Counted from the stretch's first letter, positions 8,637-19,489 are shown. The stretch: 64,000 nucleotides of DNA from Paramesorhizobium deserti (GCF_001558695.1 NZ_LNTU01000012.1:372001-436000), one strand, 5' to 3'. A program made the numbers and translations. Notes: generated from the letters alone by a model not told the origin.

Positions 8637-8879
8637 GTGATCAAGGCACGCGTCACCGTTACATTGAAAAACGGCGTTCTCGACCCGCAGGGCAAGGCCA
8701 TCGTCGGCGCGCTCGACAGCCTCGGCTTCGAGGGCGTCAACTCCGTGCGCCAGGGCAAGGTCTTCGATGTCGAGCTCGACACGAAGGACAAGGCGCAGGC
8801 GGAAAGCCATCTCAAGGCGATGTGCGACAAGCTTCTCGCCAACACCGTGATTGAAGACTATAGCGTGGAGATCGCGTAA
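8637..8879 (+). CDS. purS: Phosphoribosylformylglycinamidine synthase subunit PurS
   Basis: An 80-residue protein, the small structural subunit that holds PurL and PurQ together in the FGAM synthase complex and helps ammonia transfer. The beta-alpha sequence IKARVTVTLKNGVLDPQGKAI and the LGFEGVNSVRQGK motif are typical. The start is GTG 8637, preceded by AGGA; the upstream ATG at 8583 would add 18 residues not found in the family. It follows purC by 75 nt. Confidence 0.95.
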   Translation: MIKARVTVTLKNGVLDPQGKAIVGALDSLGFEGVNSVRQGKVFDVELDTKDKAQAESHLKAMCDKLLANTVIEDYSVEIA

Positions 8880-8900
8880 CGGTTGCAACCGGAGAGATGC

Positions 8901-9104
8901 ATGGCTGAAATCGATCGGGAATGGCTTTTGAAAGAGCTGCTCGAACTCGAGCGCCGAATGGATGTCCTTGTGGATTCCATGCATGATCTGGTGGCCACTT
9001 CGAAAGAAACCAACAGACAAATAGCCGAAGGTCGCGAGCGCATCGAGAAGCTGAAAAAACTCTCGCTCGCCGAAGCACAAGCAAGGTTTGAACCGCACCC
9101 ATGA
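8901..9104 (+). CDS. Small coiled-coil protein between purS and purQ
   Basis: A 67-residue ORF beginning [20 protein letters not shown], preceded by GGAG and overlapping the purQ start by four bases (ATGA). The product is predicted almost wholly helical with heptad-like Leu/Met spacing (residues 7-35 and 44-58) and high charge. Length, ribosome site and coupling to purQ argue for a real gene. I do not recognise a family. It could assist assembly of the PurLQS complex or simply be a resident unknown gene; the sequence does not decide. Confidence 0.7.
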   Translation: MAEIDREWLLKELLELERRMDVLVDSMHDLVATSKETNRQIAEGRERIEKLKKLSLAEAQARFEPHP

Positions 9105-9769
9105 AATCAGCTGTCGTCCTTCTCCCCGGCCTCAACCGCGACCGCGACATGATCGCGGCGCTCACCAAGATTTCCGGCAAGGCGCCCGAGACCGTCTGGC
9201 AGACCGACACGGAAATCCCCGATGTCGATCTGATCGTCATTCCCGGCGGCTTCTCCTATGGTGATTACCTGCGCTGCGGCGCCATCGCGGCCCGCATGCC
9301 AATCATGAACGCCATCCGCGAGAAGGCGGAAAAGGGCGTCATGGTCATGGGCGTCTGCAACGGCTTCCAGATTCTGCTCGAGGCTGGCCTGCTGCCCGGC
9401 GCGCTGATGCGCAATGCATCGCTCAAATTCGTCTGCCGCGAGGTGAAGCTCGAAGTGAGCAACGCCAACACCGCCTTCACCCGGGGCTACGCTCCCGGCC
9501 AGATCATCCGCTGCCCGGTCGCCCATCATGACGGCAATTTCTTTGCCGACGAGGAGACGCTGAAGCGCCTTGAGGGCGAAGGCCAGGTCGCTTTCCGCTA
9601 TGCCGAGGGCACCAATCCGAACGGCTCGATCAACGACATCGCCGGCATCGTCAGCGAGCGCGGCAATGTGCTCGGCATGATGCCGCATCCCGAAAATCTG
9701 ATCGAGGCCGCGCATGGCGGCACTGACGGCCGCGCCCTCTTCTCGGGCGTTCTCGGCATCGCGGCTTGA
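9101..9769 (+). CDS. purQ: Phosphoribosylformylglycinamidine synthase subunit PurQ
   Basis: A 222-residue class I glutamine amidotransferase that supplies ammonia to PurL in FGAM synthesis. The oxyanion strand [14 protein letters not shown] (47-60), the nucleophile Cys86 in MGVCNGFQ and the His/Glu pair in MMPHPEN near the C-terminus are present. It overlaps the small coiled-coil gene upstream. PurL is encoded 3.2 kb downstream, separated by four unrelated genes. Confidence 0.97.
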   Translation: MKSAVVLLPGLNRDRDMIAALTKISGKAPETVWQTDTEIPDVDLIVIPGGFSYGDYLRCGAIAARMPIMNAIREKAEKGVMVMGVCNGFQILLEAGLLPGALMRNASLKFVCREVKLEVSNANTAFTRGYAPGQIIRCPVAHHDGNFFADEETLKRLEGEGQVAFRYAEGTNPNGSINDIAGIVSERGNVLGMMPHPENLIEAAHGGTDGRALFSGVLGIAA

Positions 9770-9793
9770 TCGAATGGCATTCTGGTATTGATC

Positions 9794-9899
9794 TAGAGCG
9801 GTTCCGATTGAAACAGAAACGATGGAACCGCTCTATCCGTTTGTTTTTACGCATTTCCGGACGCAAAACCGCTTCGCACTTTTGCTGGAAATGCTCTAA
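9794..9899. repeat. Palindromic intergenic repeat (TAGAGCGG family)
   Basis: TAGAGCGGTTCC (9794-9805) and GGAACCGCTCTA (9824-9835) form a perfect 12-bp stem, followed by a T-rich stretch and a second half ending GCTCTAA at 9899. Short elements of this kind are scattered between genes in Rhizobiales genomes; a related end (TAGAGCG/CGCTCTA) bounds the repeat at 60580-60771. It may also end purQ transcription. Confidence 0.7.
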
Positions 9900-9914
9900 G
9901 GGAGGGCAGCAGCC

Positions 9915-10568
9915 TTGAAACTTTATTCGCGGCCGCTTTCTCCCTATTCCTCCATCATTCGCGGCATCGTCTACGCCAAGGACCTGCCGGTAAAGCTCAT
10001 CGCCCCGCCGCCCGGCGTGCCGATCCCCGAGGAATTTCGCGCGATATCGCCGACGAAACGCATTCCGGTGCTGATCACCGGATCGGGCGAGACGCTCTTC
10101 GAAGCCTCCGTCATCGCGGAATATCTGGAAGAGCACTTCCCCGAACCGCCTCTCCTGCCCGCCGATCCGAAGGACCGGGCGCGGGTGCGCCTCATTGCGC
10201 GCATCGCTGAACTCGACATATTGACGCCCGCGACGGAGCTTTTCATCCTCCACAGCAGGCCGGAGCGGGATGAGGCGGCGATTGCCGCAGAACTCGCCAG
10301 GCTCAGGCAAGGCCTCTCGATCGTTGAGGAAAGGCTGTCGAATGGGCCGTTCGCCTTTGGCCGGCAAATGAGTTTTGCAGATGCCTGGCTGACGCCGATC
10401 CGCTTCATCTTCAATCCGCTGCGCAAGATGACCGGCCTTGACGATCTGCTCGATCCCTATCCGAAATTCGAGGCCTATGCACACAATGCCGTTCAGCATC
10501 CTCCGCTCACGCGGGTATGGGATGAAATGAGCGACGGGCTCAAAGCATTCCAGCCCGATCTGGTCTGA
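9915..10568 (+). CDS. Glutathione S-transferase family protein
   Basis: A 217-residue protein with an N-terminal thioredoxin-like half (KLYSRPLSPYSSIIRGIVYAK; the SPYS segment occupies the catalytic loop, and the SGETLFEASVIAEYLEE segment has the glutathione gamma-Glu site) and an all-helical C-terminal half. GSTs conjugate or reduce substrates with glutathione in the cytosol; subclass and substrate are not evident. It stands alone downstream of a repeat element and upstream of a lipoprotein gene. Confidence 0.85.
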   Translation: MKLYSRPLSPYSSIIRGIVYAKDLPVKLIAPPPGVPIPEEFRAISPTKRIPVLITGSGETLFEASVIAEYLEEHFPEPPLLPADPKDRARVRLIARIAELDILTPATELFILHSRPERDEAAIAAELARLRQGLSIVEERLSNGPFAFGRQMSFADAWLTPIRFIFNPLRKMTGLDDLLDPYPKFEAYAHNAVQHPPLTRVWDEMSDGLKAFQPDLV

Positions 10569-10608
10569 AATCTTCCTCTTCTCTCCTCACCCCTGCGGAG
10601 TTCCACGC

Positions 10609-11025
10609 ATGAAAAGAGCCTCTCTCGTGATTGCAGCGCTTGCAATGCTTGTCCCGCTTGTGGCCTGTCAATCCGACAGCAAGCCGGGCCCCGGCGCCCT
10701 GGCTCTGTCGAGCGAGAACACTGCGCTCGCCACCATGGAGCGCGTGGCGCTATCAGCCAATTCATGTTGGTTCAAGTCGAAGGACCCCACCTTCCGTCCC
10801 TACCGGCTGGCGCCGGAGCTGAACTCCTTCTCGGGCCGCCCGCGCATTCTTGTCGTGCCTGCCAGAAATCCGGGAGATCGCCCGTTGCTCGTCGTCCAGG
10901 CGGAGGGCCATCCGGCCAAGGTCGAAGCCTTCGGGCCGCTGATGCACCAGTCGGGCGGCAACCGGATCGCATCGGATATCCGCCGCTGGTCGGCGGGTGG
11001 CAGCGGCTGCAGCGGCGCGGGCTGA
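10609..11025 (+). CDS. Hypothetical lipoprotein
   Basis: A 138-residue product whose first 20 residues form a lipoprotein signal peptide ending LVAC at residue 20, so Cys20 should be lipidated. The mature part has two more Cys residues (in NSCWF and SGCSG) that could form a disulfide. I do not recognise a named family, though similar small lipoproteins occur in Hyphomicrobiales. It ends 30 nt before the stop of the convergent DUF1127 gene. Confidence 0.7.
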   Translation: MKRASLVIAALAMLVPLVACQSDSKPGPGALALSSENTALATMERVALSANSCWFKSKDPTFRPYRLAPELNSFSGRPRILVVPARNPGDRPLLVVQAEGHPAKVEAFGPLMHQSGGNRIASDIRRWSAGGSGCSGAG

Positions 11026-11054
11026 TCGCGCCCATCATCTGGGCTTCTGGCCTT

Positions 11055-11327
11055 TCAGCCCCACCGGTCAAAGGGTGTGTTCCGGTCCCAGATCGGGCGC
11101 TTGGCTTCCCGTGCCGCCTCGTCGGGTCGCAGCCCGATATCCCGCAACTCATCATCCGTCAGCTGCCGTAGCGCCCTGCGCGTACGCTGTACTTTGAAAC
11201 CCTGCAGGATCCAGGCAATCCACTGCCCCAGGGTTGGGGGCCTTTTCCGCTCATGCCGATCCGAACGCTGCTCCAATGATGGATATTCCGCCCTTATCCG
11301 GGGGACAATTGTCCTCATTGTATCCAT
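11055..11327 (-). CDS. DUF1127 (YjiS-like) small protein
   Basis: A 90-residue basic protein. The C-terminal part QRTRRALRQLTDDELRDIGL is the diagnostic DUF1127 motif; members are small Arg-rich proteins, some of them RNA-binding and involved in phosphate or carbon and nitrogen metabolism in Agrobacterium. GGAGAGA lies five bases before the chosen ATG. It is divergent from a MocR regulator over 83 nt, a pairing that suggests control by that regulator. Confidence 0.85.
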   Translation of the reverse strand: MDTMRTIVPRIRAEYPSLEQRSDRHERKRPPTLGQWIAWILQGFKVQRTRRALRQLTDDELRDIGLRPDEAAREAKRPIWDRNTPFDRWG

Positions 11328-11359
11328 TATATCTCTCCAGCAACTGCGTTAACCGCCGG

Positions 11360-11417
11360 ATTGTCACCATCCATTGACTCCATTTTCGTTTCAAGCTAAA
11401 TATTGTCACCATGACAA
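11360..11417. promoter_or_regulatory. Candidate MocR operator with direct repeats
   Basis: ATTGTCACCAT occurs twice (11360-11370 and 11402-11412), 42 bp apart, and the second copy also forms TTGTC-N5-GACAA (11403-11417) over the regulator's own start codon. A further palindrome GGACAATTGTCC lies at 11303-11314. Paired direct repeats are the known arrangement for MocR-type dimers, so self-control and control of the divergent DUF1127 gene are likely. Confidence 0.55.
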
Positions 11418-12829
11418 ATTGGATTCCCGATCTCGCGGACTTTAACGCGCCGAAATACATTGCGATCGCCGATGCGATGGACAGGGACGTCGGTTCCGGC
11501 ATCCTGAAACCCGGCGCACGCCTACCGCCGCAGCGTGAATTGGCCTATGCGCTTAAGGTGACAATCGGGACAATCAGCCGCGCCTATGCGCTTGCCGCCG
11601 AACGCGGCCTCGTCGCCGGCGAGATCGGCCGCGGCACCTATGTGCTGGACCGCATCGAAATCGGCGCCAAATCGGCGGCCTGGCATGCGGCGGAAACCAA
11701 GGCCGCAAGCCTCGACGGCTCGCACATCGCAAATGCGATGCGCATGGATTCGACCGCCGCCGCCGATGTCGGCCAGTCGGCGGTCATCGGCCAGTTGGTG
11801 GCGGAGGTCTTCGCGGACGAGCCGCGGTGCGCCAACGATTATACGCGCGCGATATCGGACGAGTGGCGGGAGGCAGGCAGCGCCTGGCTCGCCACCGGCG
11901 GCTGGCGCCCTCCTCTCGATTTCATCGTTCCCATTCCCGGGGTGCTAAGCGGAATCGGGAGCGTGATCGCCGCCATAACGGCGCCGGGAGACAAGATCGC
12001 CTTCGAGGAACTGACCTACAGCGCCATAGCGCGCGGCGCGACGCTGATCGGGCGTCGTTCGATCAAGGTGCGCGGCGGCGATGCCGGGCTAGACCCGGAC
12101 GATTTCGAAAATGTCTGCGCACGCGAGCATCCGAAGGCGCTCGTCCTGATCCCCACTCTCAACAACCCGACGATGACGGTGATGCCGGAGGAAAACCGCA
12201 GGCGCATCGCCGAGATCGCGCATCGTCACAATGTGTGGATCATCGAGGACAATATCTACGGCAATGCGCTCGACGACGTCCCTCCCCCCTTCGCCGCGAT
12301 CATGCCGGAGCAGACGTTCCACCTGAGCGGCGTCTCGAAGACGCTGAGTGCGGGCCTGCGCGCCGGCTGGGCCTCCTGCCCGCCAAATTTCGCCAGCCGC
12401 GTCATCAACGCCAAGAAGCTGATGACCGGCGGCATCTCATACGCGATGACGGAGGCTACGGCACGTCTTGTCCTGAGTGGCGAGGCCGCCAGGCTGAAGG
12501 CTGCCGTCCTGCAGGAGACCCGCGCCCGCGAGGCGATCGCCCGGGAGGTCATGGCCGGCCATACCTTTGCAAGTGATCCGCACTGCGCCTATATCTGGCT
12601 GGAGCTTCCCGATCCCTGGCTTCCCGGCACATATAAGAAGGCGGCGCTCGAACGCGGCATCGTCATCGACGAGGCCGATGTGTTCAAGGTCGGGCAGGTC
12701 GACCGGGTCTGCCACCGGGTGCGCATCGCATTTTCGGCGATCGAGGATCGCAAGGGCGTGCGGTACGGCTTCGAAACGCTGCGCCAGCTTCTCGACAATG
12801 CCTCCGCCGGCTATGACGGCATGGAATAG
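11411..12829 (+). CDS. MocR-type GntR regulator with aminotransferase domain
   Basis: A 472-residue protein with an N-terminal winged helix of the GntR type (about 10-78, LPPQRELAYALKVTIGTISRAY as recognition region) fused to a fold-type I aminotransferase domain (about 110-465). The PLP lysine is the Lys of LSGVSKTLSAGLRAGW near residue 310, and NPTMTVM plus EDNIYG supply substrate and cofactor contacts. Such proteins use PLP and an amino compound as effector. It has its own divergent promoter region with the DUF1127 gene. The target is unknown; vitamin B6, GABA or amino acid responses are typical. Confidence 0.9.
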   Translation: MTNWIPDLADFNAPKYIAIADAMDRDVGSGILKPGARLPPQRELAYALKVTIGTISRAYALAAERGLVAGEIGRGTYVLDRIEIGAKSAAWHAAETKAASLDGSHIANAMRMDSTAAADVGQSAVIGQLVAEVFADEPRCANDYTRAISDEWREAGSAWLATGGWRPPLDFIVPIPGVLSGIGSVIAAITAPGDKIAFEELTYSAIARGATLIGRRSIKVRGGDAGLDPDDFENVCAREHPKALVLIPTLNNPTMTVMPEENRRRIAEIAHRHNVWIIEDNIYGNALDDVPPPFAAIMPEQTFHLSGVSKTLSAGLRAGWASCPPNFASRVINAKKLMTGGISYAMTEATARLVLSGEAARLKAAVLQETRAREAIAREVMAGHTFASDPHCAYIWLELPDPWLPGTYKKAALERGIVIDEADVFKVGQVDRVCHRVRIAFSAIEDRKGVRYGFETLRQLLDNASAGYDGME

Positions 12830-12846
12830 GCTCAGAACGCAAAACG

Positions 12847-12864
12847 AAAAAATCGCGATTTTTT
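12847..12864. terminator. AT-rich palindrome after the MocR gene
   Basis: AAAAAATCGCGATTTTTT is a perfect 18-base palindrome 18 nt after the MocR stop codon, suitable as a factor-independent terminator on the forward strand, though the stem is GC-poor. Confidence 0.5.
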
Positions 12865-12986
12865 CACGGAATCCCATCCGTTTCCCTTTCTTGGCGGGCA
12901 GGAATTCGGCTATAGCCCACGTGAACAATCCATGCGGTTCTCCTGGACATAATCGGCAGCGCCCGTAATCAAAGAAATTGGACAGA

Positions 12987-15203
<2,217 letters not shown>

Positions 15204-15256
15204 CAAGAAAAGGCCGAAAAGCGGACACGTTTATCGGCCATAATGCCTGCTTGAAA

Positions 15257-15282
15257 CACAACGGCTGATCGTAGCCGTTGTG
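15257..15282 (+). terminator. Hairpin after purL
   Basis: CACAACGGCT (15257-15266) and AGCCGTTGTG (15273-15282) pair perfectly around a six-base loop, followed by CTCCATTTT. It is 54 nt past purL and is a plausible, though U-poor, terminator. Confidence 0.55.
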
Positions 15283-15357
15283 CTCCATTTTCACGCAGGT
15301 TCTCTTCTCACATCTCTCCTTCCGATCCCCGCAAGCTCTCCTCACAAGGCCATCCCC

Positions 15358-16092
15358 ATGTCGAAGACCGCGATGCCCGTCATCGTCTCCTATTACACGG
15401 CAAACACCACCTACGAGGTACTGGCCGCGAAGCTGCGGAAATCCGCCGAGAGGCTGGGGCTGGACACGATCATTGAACCGAGGCTTCCGCGATCGAGCTG
15501 GGTTGAGAACTGCGCGGTGAAAGCCAATTTCATCAAAGACGTGTGGCGGCGCTCGGAGCGGCCTATCTGCTGGGTCGATGCCGATGCTGAACTCCTGCGC
15601 CTTCCACATGAGTTAGCCGACATTCAAAGCGATTTTGCTGTGGTGAAGCGGGAAGGCTGGAACTTCTATGGTGGCCAGATATTCTTCGGCAAAAGCGAAG
15701 CTGCCGAACAGCTGATTGACCGATGGGCCGCCTATTGTTCGGACTATCCCCTCATCTGGGATCAGGTCAGCCTCGGCTATGCCTGGTGGGACCTGTCGCT
15801 TGCTAGGGATATGAATTCCATCTGGCTCGATGAGAACATTTTTAGCAAGGCTTCGCGGCAATCGCTCAAGACATGGCTGCGCAGGCGTCTCACCCGGGCA
15901 GCGTTCTTCCATGCCCAGGAAAGCCGCCGGTCCCGTAAGCCGGGTGAATCCAAGGAATTCGGCTCGGACGATATCCCGCAATGGTGGCAGGATGCCGCAA
16001 AGGCCGGACGGCCTTTTCCGCTGAATGAAGCGCAGAAAACCGGGTTGGGCCTTACGGAAGAACATTCCCTGCCTAAACTGTTGGCGGCCTGA
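15358..16092 (+). CDS. Putative nucleotide-sugar glycosyltransferase-like protein
   Basis: A 244-residue protein without signal peptide. The N-terminal AMPVIVSYYTANTTYEVLAAKL strand-helix unit, a basic middle (VKANFIKDVWRRS) and CWVDADAEL with a DxD motif (Asp74-Asp76) suggest a GT-A fold, metal-dependent transferase using a nucleotide sugar; GGQIFFGKSEAAEQLIDRW and SLGYAW fit the acceptor half of such folds. The donor and product are unknown. ATG 15358 is chosen as it directly precedes the fold; an upstream ATG at 15280 would add 26 unlikely residues. There are no polysaccharide genes beside it. Confidence 0.6.
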   Translation: MSKTAMPVIVSYYTANTTYEVLAAKLRKSAERLGLDTIIEPRLPRSSWVENCAVKANFIKDVWRRSERPICWVDADAELLRLPHELADIQSDFAVVKREGWNFYGGQIFFGKSEAAEQLIDRWAAYCSDYPLIWDQVSLGYAWWDLSLARDMNSIWLDENIFSKASRQSLKTWLRRRLTRAAFFHAQESRRSRKPGESKEFGSDDIPQWWQDAAKAGRPFPLNEAQKTGLGLTEEHSLPKLLAA

Positions 16093-16233
16093 AGATTGCC
16101 GGGCAATCCCCGGCTTGTCACGATTGACGCTGCCGGGCATTGTCTCCATATAAATGGGAACAGGTTGGCATCCCGCGACTCGACGATTCGTGTTGGAAGG
16201 ATGCGGCAGCCGCCTTGCACAGGGAGACTGCAA

Positions 16234-16467
16234 ATGGCGATGGACGCGCGCGACATTCAGAAGATGATCGAGGACGCAATTCCGGACGCTAAGGTGACGA
16301 TCCGCGATCTCGCCGGCGATGGCGATCACTACGCTGCCGAGGTTGTCGCCGAGAGCTTTCGGGGCAAATCCCGCGTTCAGCAGCATCAGATGGTCTATGA
16401 TGCGCTGAAGGGCAATATGGGTGGCGTGCTTCATGCACTGGCGCTCCAGACGAGCGCTCCCGAATAG
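16234..16467 (+). CDS. BolA-family protein
   Basis: A 77-residue BolA domain. DARDIQKMIEDAIPDAKVTI is the N-terminal helix, SFRGKSRVQQHQMVYDAL the central helix-turn, and VLHALALQT the C-terminal strand with the invariant His that binds a [2Fe-2S] cluster together with a CGFS glutaredoxin. Such a partner is encoded 218 bases downstream. It probably acts in iron-sulfur cluster transfer or iron sensing. GGGAG precedes ATG 16234; an in-frame upstream extension to 16096 has no family counterpart. Confidence 0.92.
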   Translation: MAMDARDIQKMIEDAIPDAKVTIRDLAGDGDHYAAEVVAESFRGKSRVQQHQMVYDALKGNMGGVLHALALQTSAPE

Positions 16468-16685
16468 AAGAAACGGAGCTGTAAAACCGGTCGAAGCAGT
16501 GCGATCATTCGGCGAAACGGCCGTTTTCAATCATGCGTGACTTGCTTCGATACCGATTGCATGCTTTTTAGAATGAAATCAGGTCAAGCAAATCCTTGGA
16601 GTAGCGGAACAGATTCCCTCGGGATTTGCAGTTAATCGCCGGTAGCGACAGAATTTCGACACCGGCGGCATGGAAAGGATCCGAA

Positions 16686-17018
16686 ATGAGCGGCATCAAC
16701 GAATTCATCGACAATGAGGTCAAGAGCAACGACGTCGTGCTCTTCATGAAGGGCACGCCCGGCTTTCCGCAATGCGGCTTCTCCGGCCAGGTCGTGCAGA
16801 TCCTCGACTATGTCGGCGTCGACTATAAGGGCGTCAACGTCCTTTCCTCTGACGAACTGCGCCAGGGCATCAAGGAATATTCCAACTGGCCGACCATCCC
16901 GCAGCTTTATGTGAAGGGTGAGTTCGTCGGCGGTTGCGACATCATCCGTGAAATGTTCCAGGCCGGAGAACTCCAGGCGCTGTTTTCCGGCAAGGGCATC
17001 GCCACCAAGGCTGCCTGA
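16686..17018 (+). CDS. grxD: Monothiol CGFS glutaredoxin
   Basis: A 110-residue Grx4-type glutaredoxin. The CGFS active site is at residues 30-33 in [14 protein letters not shown], and [19 protein letters not shown] holds the cis-Pro and glutathione-binding GG. CGFS glutaredoxins bridge a [2Fe-2S] cluster as homodimers or with BolA and deliver it to target proteins. AAAGGA precedes ATG 16686. Neighbouring bolA supports the functional pair. Confidence 0.95.
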   Translation: MSGINEFIDNEVKSNDVVLFMKGTPGFPQCGFSGQVVQILDYVGVDYKGVNVLSSDELRQGIKEYSNWPTIPQLYVKGEFVGGCDIIREMFQAGELQALFSGKGIATKAA

Positions 17019-17074
17019 GCGGAATATTTCAGAAACTTCCAGGCGTTTCGGAAGTTCTGTTTGAAAGTTGTTCC

Positions 17075-17100
17075 AAAGGCGTCGGCATTCCGACGCCTTT
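17075..17100 (+). terminator. Terminator after grxD
   Basis: AAAGGCGTCGG (17075-17085) and CCGACGCCTTT (17090-17100) form a perfect 11-bp stem with a four-base loop and U-rich end, 57 nt after grxD. Confidence 0.85.
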
Positions 17101-17254
17101 CTCGTTGTTTCAATCGCTGGACCGGTTTCCGATTGTGAATAGGGAACTCGCTCCAATCCTTTGTTTTTATGCAAGTCCGATGGAATGCAACCTCTGCTTT
17201 CCCGGGAAACCCAGTCCCATTTTCGGACTTGTCCTATTAGACGATAAGCGGACC

Positions 17255-18529
17255 ATGACGACTGACTTTCAGACGAAGGAGCTCCAAGAGCCGAAGGCGC
17301 AGCTTGGACGCATCGAATTCATCGCCCTGATCGCGGCACTGATGGCGATCAACGCGCTGGCCATCGATATCATGCTGCCCGGATTGCAGGAGATCGGCGC
17401 CAGCCTCGGCGTGACGACGGAAAACCACCGGCAATATGTCATCTCCGCCTATCTCTTCGGCTTCGGCTTTTCCCAGCTCGCCTATGGACCGATCAGCGAC
17501 CGCTTCGGCCGGCGCGCGCCGCTCCTGATCGGCCTTTTGATCTATGTCCTCTCCGCCATCGGCGCCGCGCTATCGCCCAGCTTCGCCATGCTTTTGGGCT
17601 TCCGCGTCCTGCAGGGCGTGGGCGCGGCCGCGACGCGCGTCATCGCCGTCTCCATCGTGCGCGATACGTTCGGCGGACGGCAGATGGCCGAAGTCATGTC
17701 GCTCGTCATGATGGTGTTCATGGTCATCCCGGTGATTGCACCGGCGACCGGCCAGCTCATCATGCTGTTCGGCGAATGGCACCTGATCTTCGCCTTCATG
17801 GCCCTGATGGCGCTTGCCGTCACGCTGTGGTCGTTCTTCCGCCTGCCCGAGACGCTGCATCCGGAAAACCGCCGGCCCTTCACGGCGGGCTCGGTGGCCC
17901 GCGGCTTCGGCATCGTGCTCGGCAATCGCGCCGCGCTCTGCTACACGCTCGCCACGTCCTTCATCCTGGGCTCGCTCTTCGGCTTCATCAATTCGGCCCA
18001 GCAGATCTATGTCGGCATCTACCATCTGGACGAGTTGTTCCCGCTCGCCTTTGCCGCAGTCGCGGCAACGATGTCGCTGTCGTCCTTCCTCAATTCGCGA
18101 CTGGTCGGGCGCTTCGGCATGCGTCGCATCTCGCACACCATGCTGCTGATCTTCATCATCGTCAGCCTGATCTGGCTCATACTGTCGATGCGGGGCAGCG
18201 GCCCGGTGCCCTTCCCGCTTTTCCTGGCGATGTTCGCCGCCGTCATGTTCTGCTTTGGCTCGATCGGCGCGAATTTCAATTCGCTCGCCATGGAGCCGCT
18301 CGGCAATGTAGCGGGGACGGCCTCGTCGGTGCTGGGCTTCACCCAGACGCTGATCGGCGCGACGATCGGGGCCATTATCGGCCAGTCCTTCAACGGAACA
18401 ACGACGCCCATTGCTGCCGGCTATTTCGTGCTCGGCGCCATCGCCCTCGTCTGCGTGCTCTTCGCCGAGCGCGGCAAGCTGTTCCAGCCGCACAACGCGC
18501 CGGCGCCCCATGTGGTGCAGGGGGAGTAG
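17255..18529 (+). CDS. Bcr/CflA-family multidrug efflux transporter
   Basis: A 424-residue, 12-segment MFS exporter in the inner membrane. Segment 1 starts at FIALIAALMAINALAIDIMLPGLQ, with the acidic residue typical of Bcr/CflA proteins; YGPISDRFGRRAPLL is MFS motif A and FRVLQGVGAAATRVIAVSIVRD contains motif B with its Arg. The family exports bicyclomycin, chloramphenicol and similar drugs by proton antiport. ATG 17255 (MTTDFQTKE) is the likely start; an upstream frame to 17105 covers the grxD terminator region and is unlikely to be coding. It is a distant relative of the partial gene at the left edge. Confidence 0.9.
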   Translation: MTTDFQTKELQEPKAQLGRIEFIALIAALMAINALAIDIMLPGLQEIGASLGVTTENHRQYVISAYLFGFGFSQLAYGPISDRFGRRAPLLIGLLIYVLSAIGAALSPSFAMLLGFRVLQGVGAAATRVIAVSIVRDTFGGRQMAEVMSLVMMVFMVIPVIAPATGQLIMLFGEWHLIFAFMALMALAVTLWSFFRLPETLHPENRRPFTAGSVARGFGIVLGNRAALCYTLATSFILGSLFGFINSAQQIYVGIYHLDELFPLAFAAVAATMSLSSFLNSRLVGRFGMRRISHTMLLIFIIVSLIWLILSMRGSGPVPFPLFLAMFAAVMFCFGSIGANFNSLAMEPLGNVAGTASSVLGFTQTLIGATIGAIIGQSFNGTTTPIAAGYFVLGAIALVCVLFAERGKLFQPHNAPAPHVVQGE

Positions 18530-18546
18530 GTTACCGCTGAGTTAAT

Positions 18547-18577
18547 CCGCTATCAGATAACGGATATCCGATAGCGG
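18547..18577. terminator. Inverted repeat between convergent genes
   Basis: CCGCTATC (18547-18554) and GATAGCGG (18570-18577) pair, with the palindrome GGATATCC inside. The position between the converging MFS and phosphatase genes suggests a shared terminator, although there is no long T-run. Confidence 0.45.
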
Positions 18578-18655
18578 GATTCCCGGTCTGATGTGATCAG
18601 GTCGCTTTAAATCAATGGCTGGCGGGATATAAATATAAGCCGAACTACCCCCGAG

Positions 18656-19483
18656 TTATTCCGCCCAGAGCGTTTCGCGCAGTTCCTTCCAGCTCTCCTT
18701 GTCAGGGGCCACCATCAGGCCACCGCCGACATGCGAGGGCAGATAGGCGCTGCCGTCGAAACGCGCGGCGTGGCCGCCGGCCTCGGTATGGATGAGCACG
18801 CCGGCCAGATGGTCCCACGGCATCAGCTTGCCAAAGACGGCGAAATGCGCGTAGCCGCTGGCGATCACCCGATATTCGTGCGCCGCGCAGCGATAACCGA
18901 TCTGCGCCAAGCACTTGGCATGGTTGCGCGCCAGGCGCGAGCGCTCCGGCTCGGGCAGATAGGGCCAGGAGATGGACCCTGTCATGCCGGAGACGGGAAC
19001 CGGATCGGCCACCCGCACCTTGTCGAGCGAATTGTCGGGACGGCGAATATGGCTCCCCGCGCCGCGCATGCCGATGAGCCAATCCTTGCCGACGGGATCA
19101 TGAATGATGCCGGCGACGGTCTCGCCATTGACCACGACGGAGAGCATGACGCCAAAGAGCGGCACGTCGGAAGCGAAATTATACGTGCCGTCGACCGGAT
19201 CGATGACGAAGGCGAGCCGGGCATCGCCAAGCCCTTCGAGGATGGCGGGATTTTCGCTGCACGCCTCCTCGCCGATTACCACCGCATCAGGATAGCGCTC
19301 GCGCAGCGCTTTGGTGATCACCCGTTCGGCGTTGACATCCGCCTCGGTGACGAGATCGGAGGCCGAGGTTTTCTGCCGGATATCGCCCTCGCCCAATCGC
19401 CGGAAGCGCGGCATGATTTCCGCTCCCGCCGTCTCCGCCAGAAGATCGGCGAGCCATTCCACATGCTTTTCATCGAACATCAT
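18656..19483 (-). CDS. Inositol-monophosphatase-family phosphatase
   Basis: A 275-residue Mg-dependent phosphatase. Metal-binding motifs are GEEACSEN (first Glu), IDPVDGTYNF (Asp-Pro-Val-Asp-Gly-Thr) and PWDHLAGVLIHTEAGG near the C-terminus. Members dephosphorylate myo-inositol-1-phosphate, histidinol phosphate or 3'-phosphoadenosine 5'-phosphate; the sequence alone does not separate these, and no his gene is nearby. GAGGACC precedes the start. The gene follows ttcA by six bases on the same strand and is probably cotranscribed. Confidence 0.88.
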   Translation of the reverse strand: MMFDEKHVEWLADLLAETAGAEIMPRFRRLGEGDIRQKTSASDLVTEADVNAERVITKALRERYPDAVVIGEEACSENPAILEGLGDARLAFVIDPVDGTYNFASDVPLFGVMLSVVVNGETVAGIIHDPVGKDWLIGMRGAGSHIRRPDNSLDKVRVADPVPVSGMTGSISWPYLPEPERSRLARNHAKCLAQIGYRCAAHEYRVIASGYAHFAVFGKLMPWDHLAGVLIHTEAGGHAARFDGSAYLPSHVGGGLMVAPDKESWKELRETLWAE

Positions 19484-19489
19484 CGGTCC

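Noticed and set aside
9770-9914. Possible small RNA gene after purQ
   Set aside because: The structure is explained by an intergenic palindromic repeat family; no promoter or terminator pair.
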